DNA of 64,000 nt, from assembly GCF_014204795.1 (NCBI RefSeq), contig NZ_JACHMB010000001.1, positions 8,568,501-8,632,500 of the forward strand, read 5' to 3'. How positions within the stretch are numbered: the first letter of the stretch is position 1; each line of letters begins with the position of its first letter. Position numbers and translations under genes: made by a program. Shown piece after piece: positions 35,623 through 43,836 of the stretch. The notes below the pieces were generated by a model. That model was not told where the DNA came from, did not search any database, and saw nothing but the letters and a program-made list of their open reading frames with translations. The DNA comes from Nonomuraea jabiensis (GTDB lineage Bacteria > Actinomycetota > Actinomycetes > Streptosporangiales > Streptosporangiaceae).

Positions 35623-37620
35623 TTATTTCCGCGCCGGCCCTCCGTGGGCGGCGGCGTTTGCCCGCTGCGTGGCGGCGCGCATGACACGGTCGAGCACGAT
35701 GCCGAGCACGACGATCGCGATCCCGGCGGCCAGCCCCTTCCCGCGGAGCTCGTGCTGGGAGAACCCGGCCACCACGTCGTAGCCGAGCGCCCCCGCGCCC
35801 ACCAGGCCGCCCACGACGACCATCGAGAGCACGTAGATGAGTCCCTGGCTCGCGGCCAGCGTCACGCCGCTGCGCGCCATCGGCAGCTGCACCTTGGAGA
35901 TCAGCTGCCAGGTGCCCGCCCCGGCCGAGGTCGCCGCCTCCACCGTGGTGGGCGAGACCCGCCTGATGCCCTCGGCCACCAGCTTGATCGCCACCGGTGC
36001 GGCGAAGACCACGGCGGCGATGATCGCGGTGAACCGCGTCGGCCCGAACAGGCCGAGGATGGGCACCAGGTAGACGAAGGCGGGCATGGTCTGCCCCGCG
36101 TCGAGCACGGGACGCAGCAGGGTGTCGGCCCGGTCGCTGCGGCCCATCCACACGCCGGCGACCACTCCGAGCACCATCACCAGGATGGTCGCGACCAGCG
36201 TGGAGGCCAGCGTCACCATGCTGTCCTGCCAGAGCCCGAGCGCCAGCACCACCAGCAGCCCGACGGCGGTGACCAGCGCGGCCCGCGCGCTGCCCACCAG
36301 CAGGGCCACGGCGACCGCCACCAGGCAGACCAGCCACCAGGGGGAGCCGGTCAGCAGGGCCTCGAACGGGTTGAGCAGCCCGTTGGTGAGCGCGTTCTTC
36401 AGCGCGTTGGTGTAGGTCACGAGGCTGTCCTGCACCCAGGCGCTGCCAGTGTCCGCGGCCTGGCGCACGTAGGAGCCGACGTTGGCCTCGATGGGGAAGT
36501 CCGCCGCCCAGAGGTAGGTGTACGACTGGTACGCCAGCACGGCCGCCACCCCGAGCACGCCCGCCACCTCTATGCGGCGCCACCGCGCGGAACGCAGCCG
36601 GCCCGCGCGCCGTTCTTCCTCCACCCGCCGGCTGGCGGCCGAGGTCACCCGGTCGAGCACCACAGCCATGATCACGATCGCCAGGCCGGCGTTGAAGGCG
36701 GTCCCGACGTCCAGCGTCTGCAGCGCCTTGAGCACGGTCTTGCCCAGGCCGGGCGCGTCGATCAGGGCCGCGATGGTGGCCATGGACAGCGCCGCCATGA
36801 TGGTCTGGTTGACCCCCACGATGATCGTCTGCTTGGCCATCGGCAGCCGCACGTGCCTGAGCGCCTGCGTGGGCGTGGCGCCGAGCGACGCGCCCGCCTC
36901 CATCGTCTCGGGGGAGACCTGCCGGATGCCGTGCGCGGTGATGCGGATGGCCGGCGGGACCGCGTAGATCATCGTGGCCACGGTCGCGCTGGCCGGGCCG
37001 ATGAGGAAGAACAGCGTCAGCGGCGCCAGATAGACGAACGTCGGCATCGTCTGCATGAAGTCGAGCACCGGCGTGACCAGCCGCAGGAACCGGTCGCTCA
37101 GCCCCGCCCAGATCCCGAGCGGGATGCCCACGGCCAGCGACAGCGCGACCGCCGTCAGCGTGAGGGCGAGGGTGTCCATGCTCTCCTGCCACAGCCCGAG
37201 CAGGCCGAAGGACAGGAAGCCCGCGGCCGCCAGCGCCGCCACCTTCCTGTTGCCGTACAGCAGGGCGACGGCCGTGGCGATCGCCACCACGCCGAGCCAG
37301 CCCAGCACCGGCAGGGGGCGGCCGAAGGACGGCTGGCTGATCAGCGCCTGGACGAAGGTCACCGCGTCGTCCAGGAAGAGCCGAATGTAGTTGATGAAGT
37401 AGAGGAAGAACGGGTTGGTGTTGCGGCTGTCGTCGATGACGTCCATGGCCTGGCTGAGGTCGCGGTGCAGCGGCGTCAGCTCGGCGCCGCCCAGCTGCTG
37501 GGTGTCGCGCCCGCCGAACACCGCCCAGCCCACCACCCAGGCCGCGACGACCAGGGCCAGCAGCAGCCTGCGGTCGGGCAGCTTGTGCAGCCTGGCCGCC
37601 ACCGCCGTGACGGCCGCCAT
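35623..37620 (-). CDS. Fused double permease of a glycine betaine/choline ABC importer
   Basis: 665 residues made of two BPD-transport permease domains in one chain. Domain 1 is at about 70-300 (DFMQTMPTFVYLAPLTLFF; EAGASLGATPTQALRHVRLP). Domain 2 is at about 400-650 (LDAGQTMPAFVYLVPILGLF; EAATSAGAGTWQLISKVQLP). Each carries the EAA loop that contacts the ATPase. ProW/OpuAB are usually single-domain proteins of about 280-350 residues that dimerise; here the dimer is encoded as a fusion. The ATG overlaps the ATPase stop by one base (TGATG). Both halves have retained their EAA loops, so both should be functional. Confidence 0.9.
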   Translation of the reverse strand: MAAVTAVAARLHKLPDRRLLLALVVAAWVVGWAVFGGRDTQQLGGAELTPLHRDLSQAMDVIDDSRNTNPFFLYFINYIRLFLDDAVTFVQALISQPSFGRPLPVLGWLGVVAIATAVALLYGNRKVAALAAAGFLSFGLLGLWQESMDTLALTLTAVALSLAVGIPLGIWAGLSDRFLRLVTPVLDFMQTMPTFVYLAPLTLFFLIGPASATVATMIYAVPPAIRITAHGIRQVSPETMEAGASLGATPTQALRHVRLPMAKQTIIVGVNQTIMAALSMATIAALIDAPGLGKTVLKALQTLDVGTAFNAGLAIVIMAVVLDRVTSAASRRVEEERRAGRLRSARWRRIEVAGVLGVAAVLAYQSYTYLWAADFPIEANVGSYVRQAADTGSAWVQDSLVTYTNALKNALTNGLLNPFEALLTGSPWWLVCLVAVAVALLVGSARAALVTAVGLLVVLALGLWQDSMVTLASTLVATILVMVLGVVAGVWMGRSDRADTLLRPVLDAGQTMPAFVYLVPILGLFGPTRFTAIIAAVVFAAPVAIKLVAEGIRRVSPTTVEAATSAGAGTWQLISKVQLPMARSGVTLAASQGLIYVLSMVVVGGLVGAGALGYDVVAGFSQHELRGKGLAAGIAIVVLGIVLDRVMRAATQRANAAAHGGPARK

Positions 37621-38678
37621 CAGTGCTGCCCTCCGGCGATCACTTCGAGGATCTCCGCGCTGGTGACCACGCCGAGCAGGCCGCCGTCCCGGACCACGCG
37701 CACCGGGCGGTCGGCCGACAGCACGGCGTGCACCGCGTCGCGGATGACCACGTCGGGGCCGAGCTCCGGCCCGTCGAGCGGCTCGCCGTCCAGCGGCGGG
37801 CGCATGACCCACGACAGCGTCAGCACGTGCGAGCGCGGGACGTCGCTGACGAAGTTGGCCACGTACTCGTCGGCGGGCGCGCCCACCACCTCGTCGGGCG
37901 TGCCGACCTGGACCAGCTCGCCGTCGCGCATGATGAGGATCCGGTCGCCCAGCTTGAGCGCCTCGCTCAGGTCGTGGGTGATGAAGACCATCGTCTTGCC
38001 CACCTCGTGGTGCAGGCGGATGACCTCGTTCTGCATCTCGCGCCTGATCAGCGGGTCCAGCGCGGAGAACGGCTCGTCGAACAGCAGCACCTCGGGGTCG
38101 GCCGCGAGCGCGCGGGCCAGGCCGACGCGCTGCTGCATGCCGCCGGACAGCTGGTCGGGGTAGGAGTTCTCGAAGCCGGTCAGCCCGACCAGCCCGAGCA
38201 CCTCGCGGGCCCGCTCGTAGCGCTCCTTCTTGGGGGTGCCCCGGATCTCCAGCCCGAAGGCCACGTTCTCCAGCACGCACCGGTGCGGCAGCAGCCCGAA
38301 GTGCTGGAAGACCATCGCCATCCGGTGCCTGCGCAGCTCGCGCAGCTTGCGGGCGTCGGCCGTGCGGATGTCCTCGCCGTCGAGCACGATCTCGCCCGCC
38401 GTGGGCTCGATCAGCCGGGTCAGGCAGCGCACCAGGGTGGACTTGCCCGAGCCCGACAGGCCCATGACGACGAACACCTCGCCCCGCCGGACCGAGAAGG
38501 AGACGTCGCGGACCGCGGCGACGCAGCCGGTCTGCTCCTTGAGCTCCGCGCGGCTCAGGGCGCTGCCGACCACGCGGCCGGCCTTGGGGCCGAACACCTT
38601 CCACAGGCCTCGGACGTCGAGAATGGGGGGTGCCTCGGTGTTGAGCGGTCTGCTTTCGGTCAGTGACGGGACGGTCAT
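37620..38678 (-). CDS. Glycine betaine/choline ABC transporter ATP-binding protein (ProV/OpuAA type)
   Basis: 352 residues from the ATG at 38678, with AAGAGGTGG upstream; an ATG two codons earlier is possible. Walker A GLSGSGKST (about 74), signature LSGGMQQR, Walker B LLFDEPFSALDPL and H-loop ITHD. The long N terminus with LWKVFGPKAGRV is typical of ProV. A reduced CBS-like region occupies the last 60 residues (VVIRDAVHAVLSADRPVRVV), where related proteins sense ionic strength. Second gene of the betB-importer operon. Confidence 0.93.
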   Translation of the reverse strand: MTVPSLTESRPLNTEAPPILDVRGLWKVFGPKAGRVVGSALSRAELKEQTGCVAAVRDVSFSVRRGEVFVVMGLSGSGKSTLVRCLTRLIEPTAGEIVLDGEDIRTADARKLRELRRHRMAMVFQHFGLLPHRCVLENVAFGLEIRGTPKKERYERAREVLGLVGLTGFENSYPDQLSGGMQQRVGLARALAADPEVLLFDEPFSALDPLIRREMQNEVIRLHHEVGKTMVFITHDLSEALKLGDRILIMRDGELVQVGTPDEVVGAPADEYVANFVSDVPRSHVLTLSWVMRPPLDGEPLDGPELGPDVVIRDAVHAVLSADRPVRVVRDGGLLGVVTSAEILEVIAGGQH

Positions 38679-38702
38679 GACCACCTCTTCGTCGTCGGAG
38701 CG

Positions 38703-40163
38703 TCAGTTCTCTGGGAACCACCGCTGTGGGCGCGGTCGGATGTTCTGCCAGACGTGCTTGATCTCGCGGTACTCGTCCAGGCCGGTCGGGCCGAGCTCGC
38801 GGCCGTTGCCGGACTGCTTGAAGCCGCCCCACTCGGCCTGCGGCACGTAGGGGTGGTAGTCGTTGATCCACACCGTGCCGTGCCGCAGCCGGCCCGCGAC
38901 CCGCTGCGCCCTGCCGGCGTCCTGGGTCCAGACCGCACCGGCCAGGCCGTACTCGGTGTCGTTGGCCAGGCGGACCGCGTCGTCCTCGCTCGTGAAGCGC
39001 TCGACGGTCAGGACGGGGCCGAAGGACTCCTCGCGCACGACGCGCATGTCCTGCTTGCACTCGTCCAGGACGGTGGGCCGGTAGAAGTGCCCGGGCCCGT
39101 CGAGGCGGCGCCCGCCGCAGCGCAGCACGGCCCCCTCGGCCAGGCCCGCCGCCACGTACTCCGCGACCTTGGCCAGGTGCGCGGCGGAGATGAGCGGGCC
39201 GGTGTCGGCGTGCGGGTCGAAGGGGCCGCCCAGGCGGATCCGCTCGGCCCGCCGTACGACCTCGTCCACGAACGCGTCGTGCAGGGAGTCCTCCACCAGC
39301 AGGCGCGCGCCGGCCGAGCAGACCTGGCCGGAGTGCAGGAACACCGCGGTGAGCGCGAAGTCGACGGCCGTGTGGAAGTCGGCGTCGGCGAAGACGATGT
39401 TGGGGTTCTTGCCGCCCAGCTCCAGCGCCACCCGCTTCACGGTGGCCGCGGCGGCGGCCATGACGCGCCGCCCGGTGGCCAGGCCGCCGGTGAAGGAGAC
39501 CATGTCCACGTCCGGGTGCTCGGCCAGCGGCGCGCCCACCTCCGGGCCGGTGCCGAGCACGAGGTTGGCCACGCCGTCCGGCAGCCCGGCCTCGGCCAGC
39601 GCGCGCATCAGCAGGATGGCCGTGCTGGGGGTCAGCTCGCTCGGCTTGAGCACGAACGTGTTGCCCGCGGCGAGCGCCGGGGCGACCTTCCACGTGGTCT
39701 GGAGCAGGGGGTAGTTCCACGGCGTGATGAGGCCGCAGACGCCGATCGGCTCGTGGACGATCCGGCTGATCGCGTCGTCGCGGCCGGTGTCGACGACCCG
39801 GCCCGCGTCGGTGCCGGCGACGCCGGCGAAGTAGCGCAGGCTGGCCACGCAGTCGTCGATGTCGTACTCGCTCTCCACCAGGCGCTTGCCGGTGTCGCCC
39901 GACTCGGCGCGGGCGAAGGTGTGGCGGTCGCGTTCCAGCAGGTCGGCTACCTTGTACAGCAGCGCGCCGCGCTCGCGGGCCGGCGTCGCGGGCCAGGAGC
40001 CGGTGTCGAAGGCGCGCCGGGCCGCGGCGATCGCCGCCTCGGTGTCCGCGGCCGTCCCCTCGGCCACGGTGGCCACGAGGCTCCCGTCGGCGGGCGAGTG
40101 GATGCGCCGCTGACCACCGGCGAGTGGCCTGGTCCACGCGCCCGCGATGTAGAGCTCGGTCAT
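38703..40163 (-). CDS. betB: Betaine aldehyde dehydrogenase (BetB-type)
   Basis: 486 residues; oxidises betaine aldehyde to glycine betaine with NAD(P)+. Catalytic residues: Glu248 in VALELGGKNP and Cys282 in GQVCSAGAR. NAD motif FTGGLATGRRV is present, as is PWNYPLLQTTWKVAPALAAG. The ATG at 40163 was chosen for GAGGG 7 bp upstream; the open frame extends to 40238 but crosses the operator. It leads the operon that continues with the ATPase, permease and binding protein. The aldehyde substrate is inferred from choline dehydrogenase nearby; other aldehydes are possible by sequence alone. Confidence 0.9.
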   Translation of the reverse strand: MTELYIAGAWTRPLAGGQRRIHSPADGSLVATVAEGTAADTEAAIAAARRAFDTGSWPATPARERGALLYKVADLLERDRHTFARAESGDTGKRLVESEYDIDDCVASLRYFAGVAGTDAGRVVDTGRDDAISRIVHEPIGVCGLITPWNYPLLQTTWKVAPALAAGNTFVLKPSELTPSTAILLMRALAEAGLPDGVANLVLGTGPEVGAPLAEHPDVDMVSFTGGLATGRRVMAAAAATVKRVALELGGKNPNIVFADADFHTAVDFALTAVFLHSGQVCSAGARLLVEDSLHDAFVDEVVRRAERIRLGGPFDPHADTGPLISAAHLAKVAEYVAAGLAEGAVLRCGGRRLDGPGHFYRPTVLDECKQDMRVVREESFGPVLTVERFTSEDDAVRLANDTEYGLAGAVWTQDAGRAQRVAGRLRHGTVWINDYHPYVPQAEWGGFKQSGNGRELGPTGLDEYREIKHVWQNIRPRPQRWFPEN

Positions 40164-40179
40164 CGGCACACCCTCGATA

Positions 40180-40215
40180 GTTGCGTATCGCGCAAGGCAC
40201 TGCTTAATGAGGAAC
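40180..40215. promoter_or_regulatory. Paired 17-bp operator upstream of betB
   Basis: GTTGCGTATCGCGCAAG (40180) and ACTGCTTAATGAGGAAC (40199), starts 19 bp apart. The first is close to the GTTGC-N7-GCAAC pattern, the second is weak. A TTGACG hexamer at about 40240 on the minus strand, 17 bp before CAATCC, could be the promoter, which would put the operator just downstream of the start site. Confidence 0.65.
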
Positions 40216-40335
40216 AGGATTGACTCGTCTTCGAGCATTCGTCAAGGGTTTGCTGGAATCACTGGCCAAATACATACGTTGTGATGAGGTTTGACCTTCT
40301 TGCCCCTTGACGTGGTAGTTCCCTGCCCTCAGTCT

Positions 40336-40371
40336 GTTGCGTATAAATCTCTTCTTTGCGTCATACGCAAC
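40336..40371. promoter_or_regulatory. Paired 17-bp operator upstream of purU
   Basis: GTTGCGTATAAATCTCT (40336; only the left half is conserved) and TTTGCGTCATACGCAAC (40355; nearly perfect), starts 19 bp apart. The second site ends 15 bp before the purU ATG. It faces the betB operator across about 120 bp of the divergent promoter region, so purU and betB are probably co-regulated. Confidence 0.7.
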
Positions 40372-40385
40372 ACCGGGAGGGTGTG

Positions 40386-41249
40386 ATGTCCCCACGTCCC
40401 GACCCTGGCCGCGAGTTCATCCTCACGGTGTCCTGCTCCGACAAGCCGGGCATCGTGTACGCGGTCAGCAGCTTCCTCGTCCAGCACGGCGGGAACATGC
40501 TGCAGAGCAAGCAGTTCAACGACCGCAAGGGTGGCGGCTTCTTCATGCGCGTGCACTTCGCCGCGCAGGACGAGATCGAGCGGTTGCGCGAGGGGTTCAC
40601 CTACGTCGCCGACTCCTTCCAGATGAACTGGCAGCTGAAGGACGCGGCCACGCCCACCCGCACGCTGGTCATGGCGTCGAAGTTCGGGCACTGCGTGAAC
40701 GACCTGCTCTACCGCCGCCAGGTGGGCGCCCTCAACATCGAGATCCCCGCGATCGTCTCCAACCACCCCGACCTCGAGCCGCTGGCCGCCTCGTACGGGG
40801 TGCCGTACCACCACGTGCCCGTCACGGCCGCCACCAAGGGCGAGGCCGAGGCGCGGATCCTGGAGCTGGCCGAGGAGTGCGACGCGGAGCTGGTGGTCCT
40901 GGCGCGCTACATGCAGATCCTCTCCGACGACCTGTGCAAGCGGCTGGAGGGGCGGGCCATCAACATCCACCATTCCTTCCTGCCGGGCTTCAAGGGCGCC
41001 AAGCCGTACCACCAGGCGCACGAGCGCGGCGTGAAGCTCATCGGGGCGACCGCGCACTACGTCACGGCCGACCTGGACGAGGGGCCGATCATCGAGCAGG
41101 ACGTGGCCAGGGTGGACCACGAGCTCGACCCCGAGGACCTGGTCGCGGCCGGCCGCGACGTGGAGGCACAGGTGCTGGCCAGGGCCGTGAAGTGGCACAG
41201 CGAGCAGCGCGTCCTGCTCAACGGCGACCGCACGGTCGTCTTCCGCTGA
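40386..41249 (+). CDS. purU: Formyltetrahydrofolate deformylase (PurU)
   Basis: 287 residues; hydrolyses 10-formyl-THF to THF and formate, recycling the folate loaded by dimethylglycine and sarcosine oxidation. An N-terminal ACT domain (ILTVSCSDKPGIVYAVSSFL, residues about 11-30) precedes the formyltransferase domain. The catalytic Asn-His-Asp set is in INIHHSFLPGFKGAKPY and GATAHYVTADLDEGPI. GGGAGG lies 6 bp before the ATG at 40386. Its presence with sox/glyA genes is a known logic of betaine catabolism. Confidence 0.95.
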   Translation: MSPRPDPGREFILTVSCSDKPGIVYAVSSFLVQHGGNMLQSKQFNDRKGGGFFMRVHFAAQDEIERLREGFTYVADSFQMNWQLKDAATPTRTLVMASKFGHCVNDLLYRRQVGALNIEIPAIVSNHPDLEPLAASYGVPYHHVPVTAATKGEAEARILELAEECDAELVVLARYMQILSDDLCKRLEGRAINIHHSFLPGFKGAKPYHQAHERGVKLIGATAHYVTADLDEGPIIEQDVARVDHELDPEDLVAAGRDVEAQVLARAVKWHSEQRVLLNGDRTVVFR

Positions 41250-41264
41250 CGTTCCGCGCACGAA

Positions 41265-41294
41265 AGGGCGGTGGGGGAGTGCCCCCACCGCCCT
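41265..41294. terminator. 13-bp hairpin between purU and the choline dehydrogenase gene
   Basis: AGGGCGGTGGGGG - AGTG - CCCCCACCGCCCT, a perfect stem with a 4-nt loop. It lies between the two convergent stops (41249 and 41299) and probably ends both transcripts. Confidence 0.85.
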
Positions 41295-41298
41295 CGCG

Positions 41299-42936
41299 TC
41301 ATGCCCGGTGGCGGTAGAACTCGGTCGTCTGGGGCGGCAGCGGCGTGTTGCCCAGGATGAGGTCGGCCGCCTTCTCCGCCAGCATCATGACCGGCGCGTA
41401 GATGTTGCCGTTCGTCACGTACGGCATGGCCGAGGCGTCCACCACGCGCAGCCCGTCGACGCCGTGCACCCGCATCGTGTCCGGGTCGAGCACGGACATC
41501 GCGTCCACGCCCATCCTGGCCGTGCACGAGGGATGCAGGGCGGTCTCGCCGTCCTTGGCCACCCAGTCCAGGATCTCCTCGTCGGTCTCCACGGACGGCC
41601 CGGGCGACACCTCGCCCGTGCTGAGCGCGGCCAGCGCCGGCGCCCCGAGGATCCTGCGCGCCACCCGGACGGCCTCCACCCACTCGCGCCTGTCCTGCTC
41701 GGTGGACAGGTAGTTGAAGCGCAGCGCGGGATGCCGCCGCGGATCCGCGCTCTTGATCTTCACCGAACCGCGGGCGTCGGAGTACATGGGCCCGACGTGC
41801 ACCTGGTAGCCGTGCCCGCCCGCCGGCGCCGAGCCGTCGTAGCGCACGGCCAGCGGCAGGAAGTGGAACATCAGGTTGGGGTAGTCGACCTCGTCGTTGC
41901 TGCGGACGAAGCCGCCCGCCTCGAAGTGGTTGGTCGCCCCGGGCCCGCCGCGCAGGAACAGCCACTGCGCGCCGATCCAGGGGTGGCGCCACTTCCGCAG
42001 GTTCGGCTGCATGGAAATCGGCTCGCGGCAGCCGTGCTGGATGTAGACCTCCAGGTGGTCCTGCAGGTTCTCGCCCACGCCCGGCAGGTCGTGCACGACG
42101 TCGATGCCGAGCTCGCGCAGCTCCTTGGCGTTGCCGATCCCGGACAGCTGCAGCAGCTGCGGCGAGTTGATCGCGCCGCCGCACAGGATGACCTCGCCCG
42201 CGCGGACCCGGCCGCCGTCGAACTCGACGCCGACGGCCCTCGTCCCGTCGAAGATGACCTTCGTCACCAGCACGCGCGTCTTGACGGTCAGGTTGGGCCG
42301 CTTCATGACCGGGTGCAGGTACGCCCTGGCGGCGCTGAGCCGGCGCCCGCGCCGGATGTTGCGGTCGAAGCGGGCGAAGCCCTCCTGGCGGTAGCCGTTC
42401 ACGTCGTCGGTCAGGGGGTAGCCGGCCTGCTGCACCGCCTCGAAGAACGCGTCGTACAGCGGCGTGCTCGCCGCCCCGCGCTCCAGCACCAGCGGCCCGC
42501 CGTGGCCGCGCCACGGCGTGCCGGGGTCGGCCAGGCAGTTCTCCATGCGCTTGAAGTACGGCAGGCAGTGGGCGTAGTCCCAGCTCTTCATGCCGGGATC
42601 GGCGCCCCACCGCTCGTAGTCCAGCGGGTTGCCGCGCTGGAAGATCATGCCGTTGATGCTGCTGGAGCCGCCGAGCACCTTGCCGCGAGCATGATAGATC
42701 CGCCGGCCGTGCATGTGGGGCTCGGGCTCCGACTCGTAGCGCCAGTCGTAGAAGCGGTTGCCGATGGGGAAGGGCAGGGCCGCGGGCATGTGGATGAACA
42801 CGTCCCACGGGTAGTCCGGTCGGCCCGCCTCCAGGACGAGCACTCGCGTGGCAGGGTCCGCGGAGAGCCGGTTCGCCAGCGCGCTGCCGGCCGAGCCGCC
42901 TCCGACGATGACGAAGTCGTATTGATGTGACGTCAT
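41299..42936 (-). CDS. betA: Choline dehydrogenase (BetA-type GMC oxidoreductase)
   Basis: 545 residues; oxidises choline to betaine aldehyde using FAD. Dinucleotide motif VIVGGGSAGSALANRLS (residues 9-25). GMC signatures: GGSSSINGMIFQRGN and GAINSPQLLQLSGIG. C-terminal active-site region HPSCTARMG, and TNGNIYAPVMMLAEKAAD. Start ATG at 42936, with GAGG 5 bp upstream. Length matches BetA (about 555). It stands alone, reading away from the IclR gene, with a paired operator between. Another GMC alcohol substrate is possible, but context strongly favours choline. Confidence 0.92.
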   Translation of the reverse strand: MTSHQYDFVIVGGGSAGSALANRLSADPATRVLVLEAGRPDYPWDVFIHMPAALPFPIGNRFYDWRYESEPEPHMHGRRIYHARGKVLGGSSSINGMIFQRGNPLDYERWGADPGMKSWDYAHCLPYFKRMENCLADPGTPWRGHGGPLVLERGAASTPLYDAFFEAVQQAGYPLTDDVNGYRQEGFARFDRNIRRGRRLSAARAYLHPVMKRPNLTVKTRVLVTKVIFDGTRAVGVEFDGGRVRAGEVILCGGAINSPQLLQLSGIGNAKELRELGIDVVHDLPGVGENLQDHLEVYIQHGCREPISMQPNLRKWRHPWIGAQWLFLRGGPGATNHFEAGGFVRSNDEVDYPNLMFHFLPLAVRYDGSAPAGGHGYQVHVGPMYSDARGSVKIKSADPRRHPALRFNYLSTEQDRREWVEAVRVARRILGAPALAALSTGEVSPGPSVETDEEILDWVAKDGETALHPSCTARMGVDAMSVLDPDTMRVHGVDGLRVVDASAMPYVTNGNIYAPVMMLAEKAADLILGNTPLPPQTTEFYRHRA

Positions 42937-42970
42937 GGTGCCTCGTCTCGCTCGCGCGTTTGGCCAAATC

Positions 42971-43006
42971 GTAGCGTTATACGCATTGCGTTTCACTACT
43001 CGCAAC
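42971..43006. promoter_or_regulatory. Paired 17-bp operator between betA and the IclR gene
   Basis: GTAGCGTTATACGCATT (42971) and GTTTCACTACTCGCAAC (42990), starts 19 bp apart. The pair lies in the 126-bp divergent region, 34 bp from betA and 56 bp from the regulator start. It could serve both genes, including IclR autoregulation. Confidence 0.7.
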
Positions 43007-43062
43007 AGGAGATCTTTTGGTCCTGGTTAGACGGAGTTCCCTCCAGCACTTAGAGTTTCGCT

Positions 43063-43836
43063 ATGGGCAACGATTCGGGCAGCGGGGGCGTGCAGTCGGT
43101 CGATCGGGCGATCAGCGTGCTGGAGATCCTCTCCCGGCGGGGCGAGGCCGGGGTCAGCGAGGTCGCCGCCGAGATCGACGTGCACAAGTCGACCGCGTTC
43201 CGGCTGCTCGGCGCGCTCGAGGCGCGCGGCCTGGTCGAACAGGCCGAGGAACGCGGCAAATACCGGCTCGGCTTCGGCATCATCCGCCTGGCCGGCGGCG
43301 TCAACACCCAGCTCGACGTCACCCAGCGGGCGCGCCCTGTCTGCCAGCGCCTGGCGGAGGAGATCGGCGAGACGGTCAACATCGCCGTGCTCCGCTCCAG
43401 CTACGCGGTCAACCTCGACCAGGTGCGGGGCGCCTCGGCGGTCACCGCCTACAACTGGGTCGGCCAGATCACGCCGTTGCACGCCACCTCCAGCGGCAAG
43501 GTGCTGATGGCCCACCTGGACGAGCGCCAGCGTGACCGGGTGCTGTCCGACGGGGCCCTGGAGTCCTTCACGCCCCGCACCGTCACCGACCTCGACCGGC
43601 TCAAGGAGCAGCTGACCGAGATCAAGCGGACCGGCTACGGCTACTGCCTGGAGGAACTGGAGGAGGGGCTGAACGCCATGGCGGCGCCCATCCGCTCCTA
43701 CCACGGCGACGTCGTCGCCGCGGTGAGCGCCTCCGGCCCCGCCTACCGCTTCACCGCCGAGCGCATGCACGAGCTCGCTCCCGTCCTGATCGAAGGGGCC
43801 GACGAGATCAGCCGCCGCCTCGGGTACGCCGGCTGA
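43063..43836 (+). CDS. IclR-family transcriptional regulator of the choline/betaine island
   Basis: 257 residues. The winged HTH is at about 10-65 (VQSVDRAISVLEILSRRGEA, then VSEVAAEIDVHKSTAFRLLG), followed by the IclR effector domain (about 85-250; LHATSSGKVLMAHLDERQRD, CLEELEEGLNAMAAPIR). IclR proteins bind palindromic operators as dimers or tetramers, and the paired palindromes in five island promoters fit that mode. It is the only regulator inside the island. Effector unknown; choline, betaine or dimethylglycine are candidates. Its 3' end overlaps the convergent FdhF-type gene by 29 bp. Confidence 0.92.
   Translation: MGNDSGSGGVQSVDRAISVLEILSRRGEAGVSEVAAEIDVHKSTAFRLLGALEARGLVEQAEERGKYRLGFGIIRLAGGVNTQLDVTQRARPVCQRLAEEIGETVNIAVLRSSYAVNLDQVRGASAVTAYNWVGQITPLHATSSGKVLMAHLDERQRDRVLSDGALESFTPRTVTDLDRLKEQLTEIKRTGYGYCLEELEEGLNAMAAPIRSYHGDVVAAVSASGPAYRFTAERMHELAPVLIEGADEISRRLGYAG

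Noticed and set aside
35623..40200. One continuous open minus-strand frame of about 1525 codons
   Set aside because: It runs through the permease and then out of phase through the ATPase and betB genes; GC-rich DNA keeps shadow frames open. Only the permease part is real.
40164..40238. Extended betB start at 40238
   Set aside because: The extra 25 residues read through the operator pair and lack a ribosome site; the ATG at 40163 has GAGGG at good distance.
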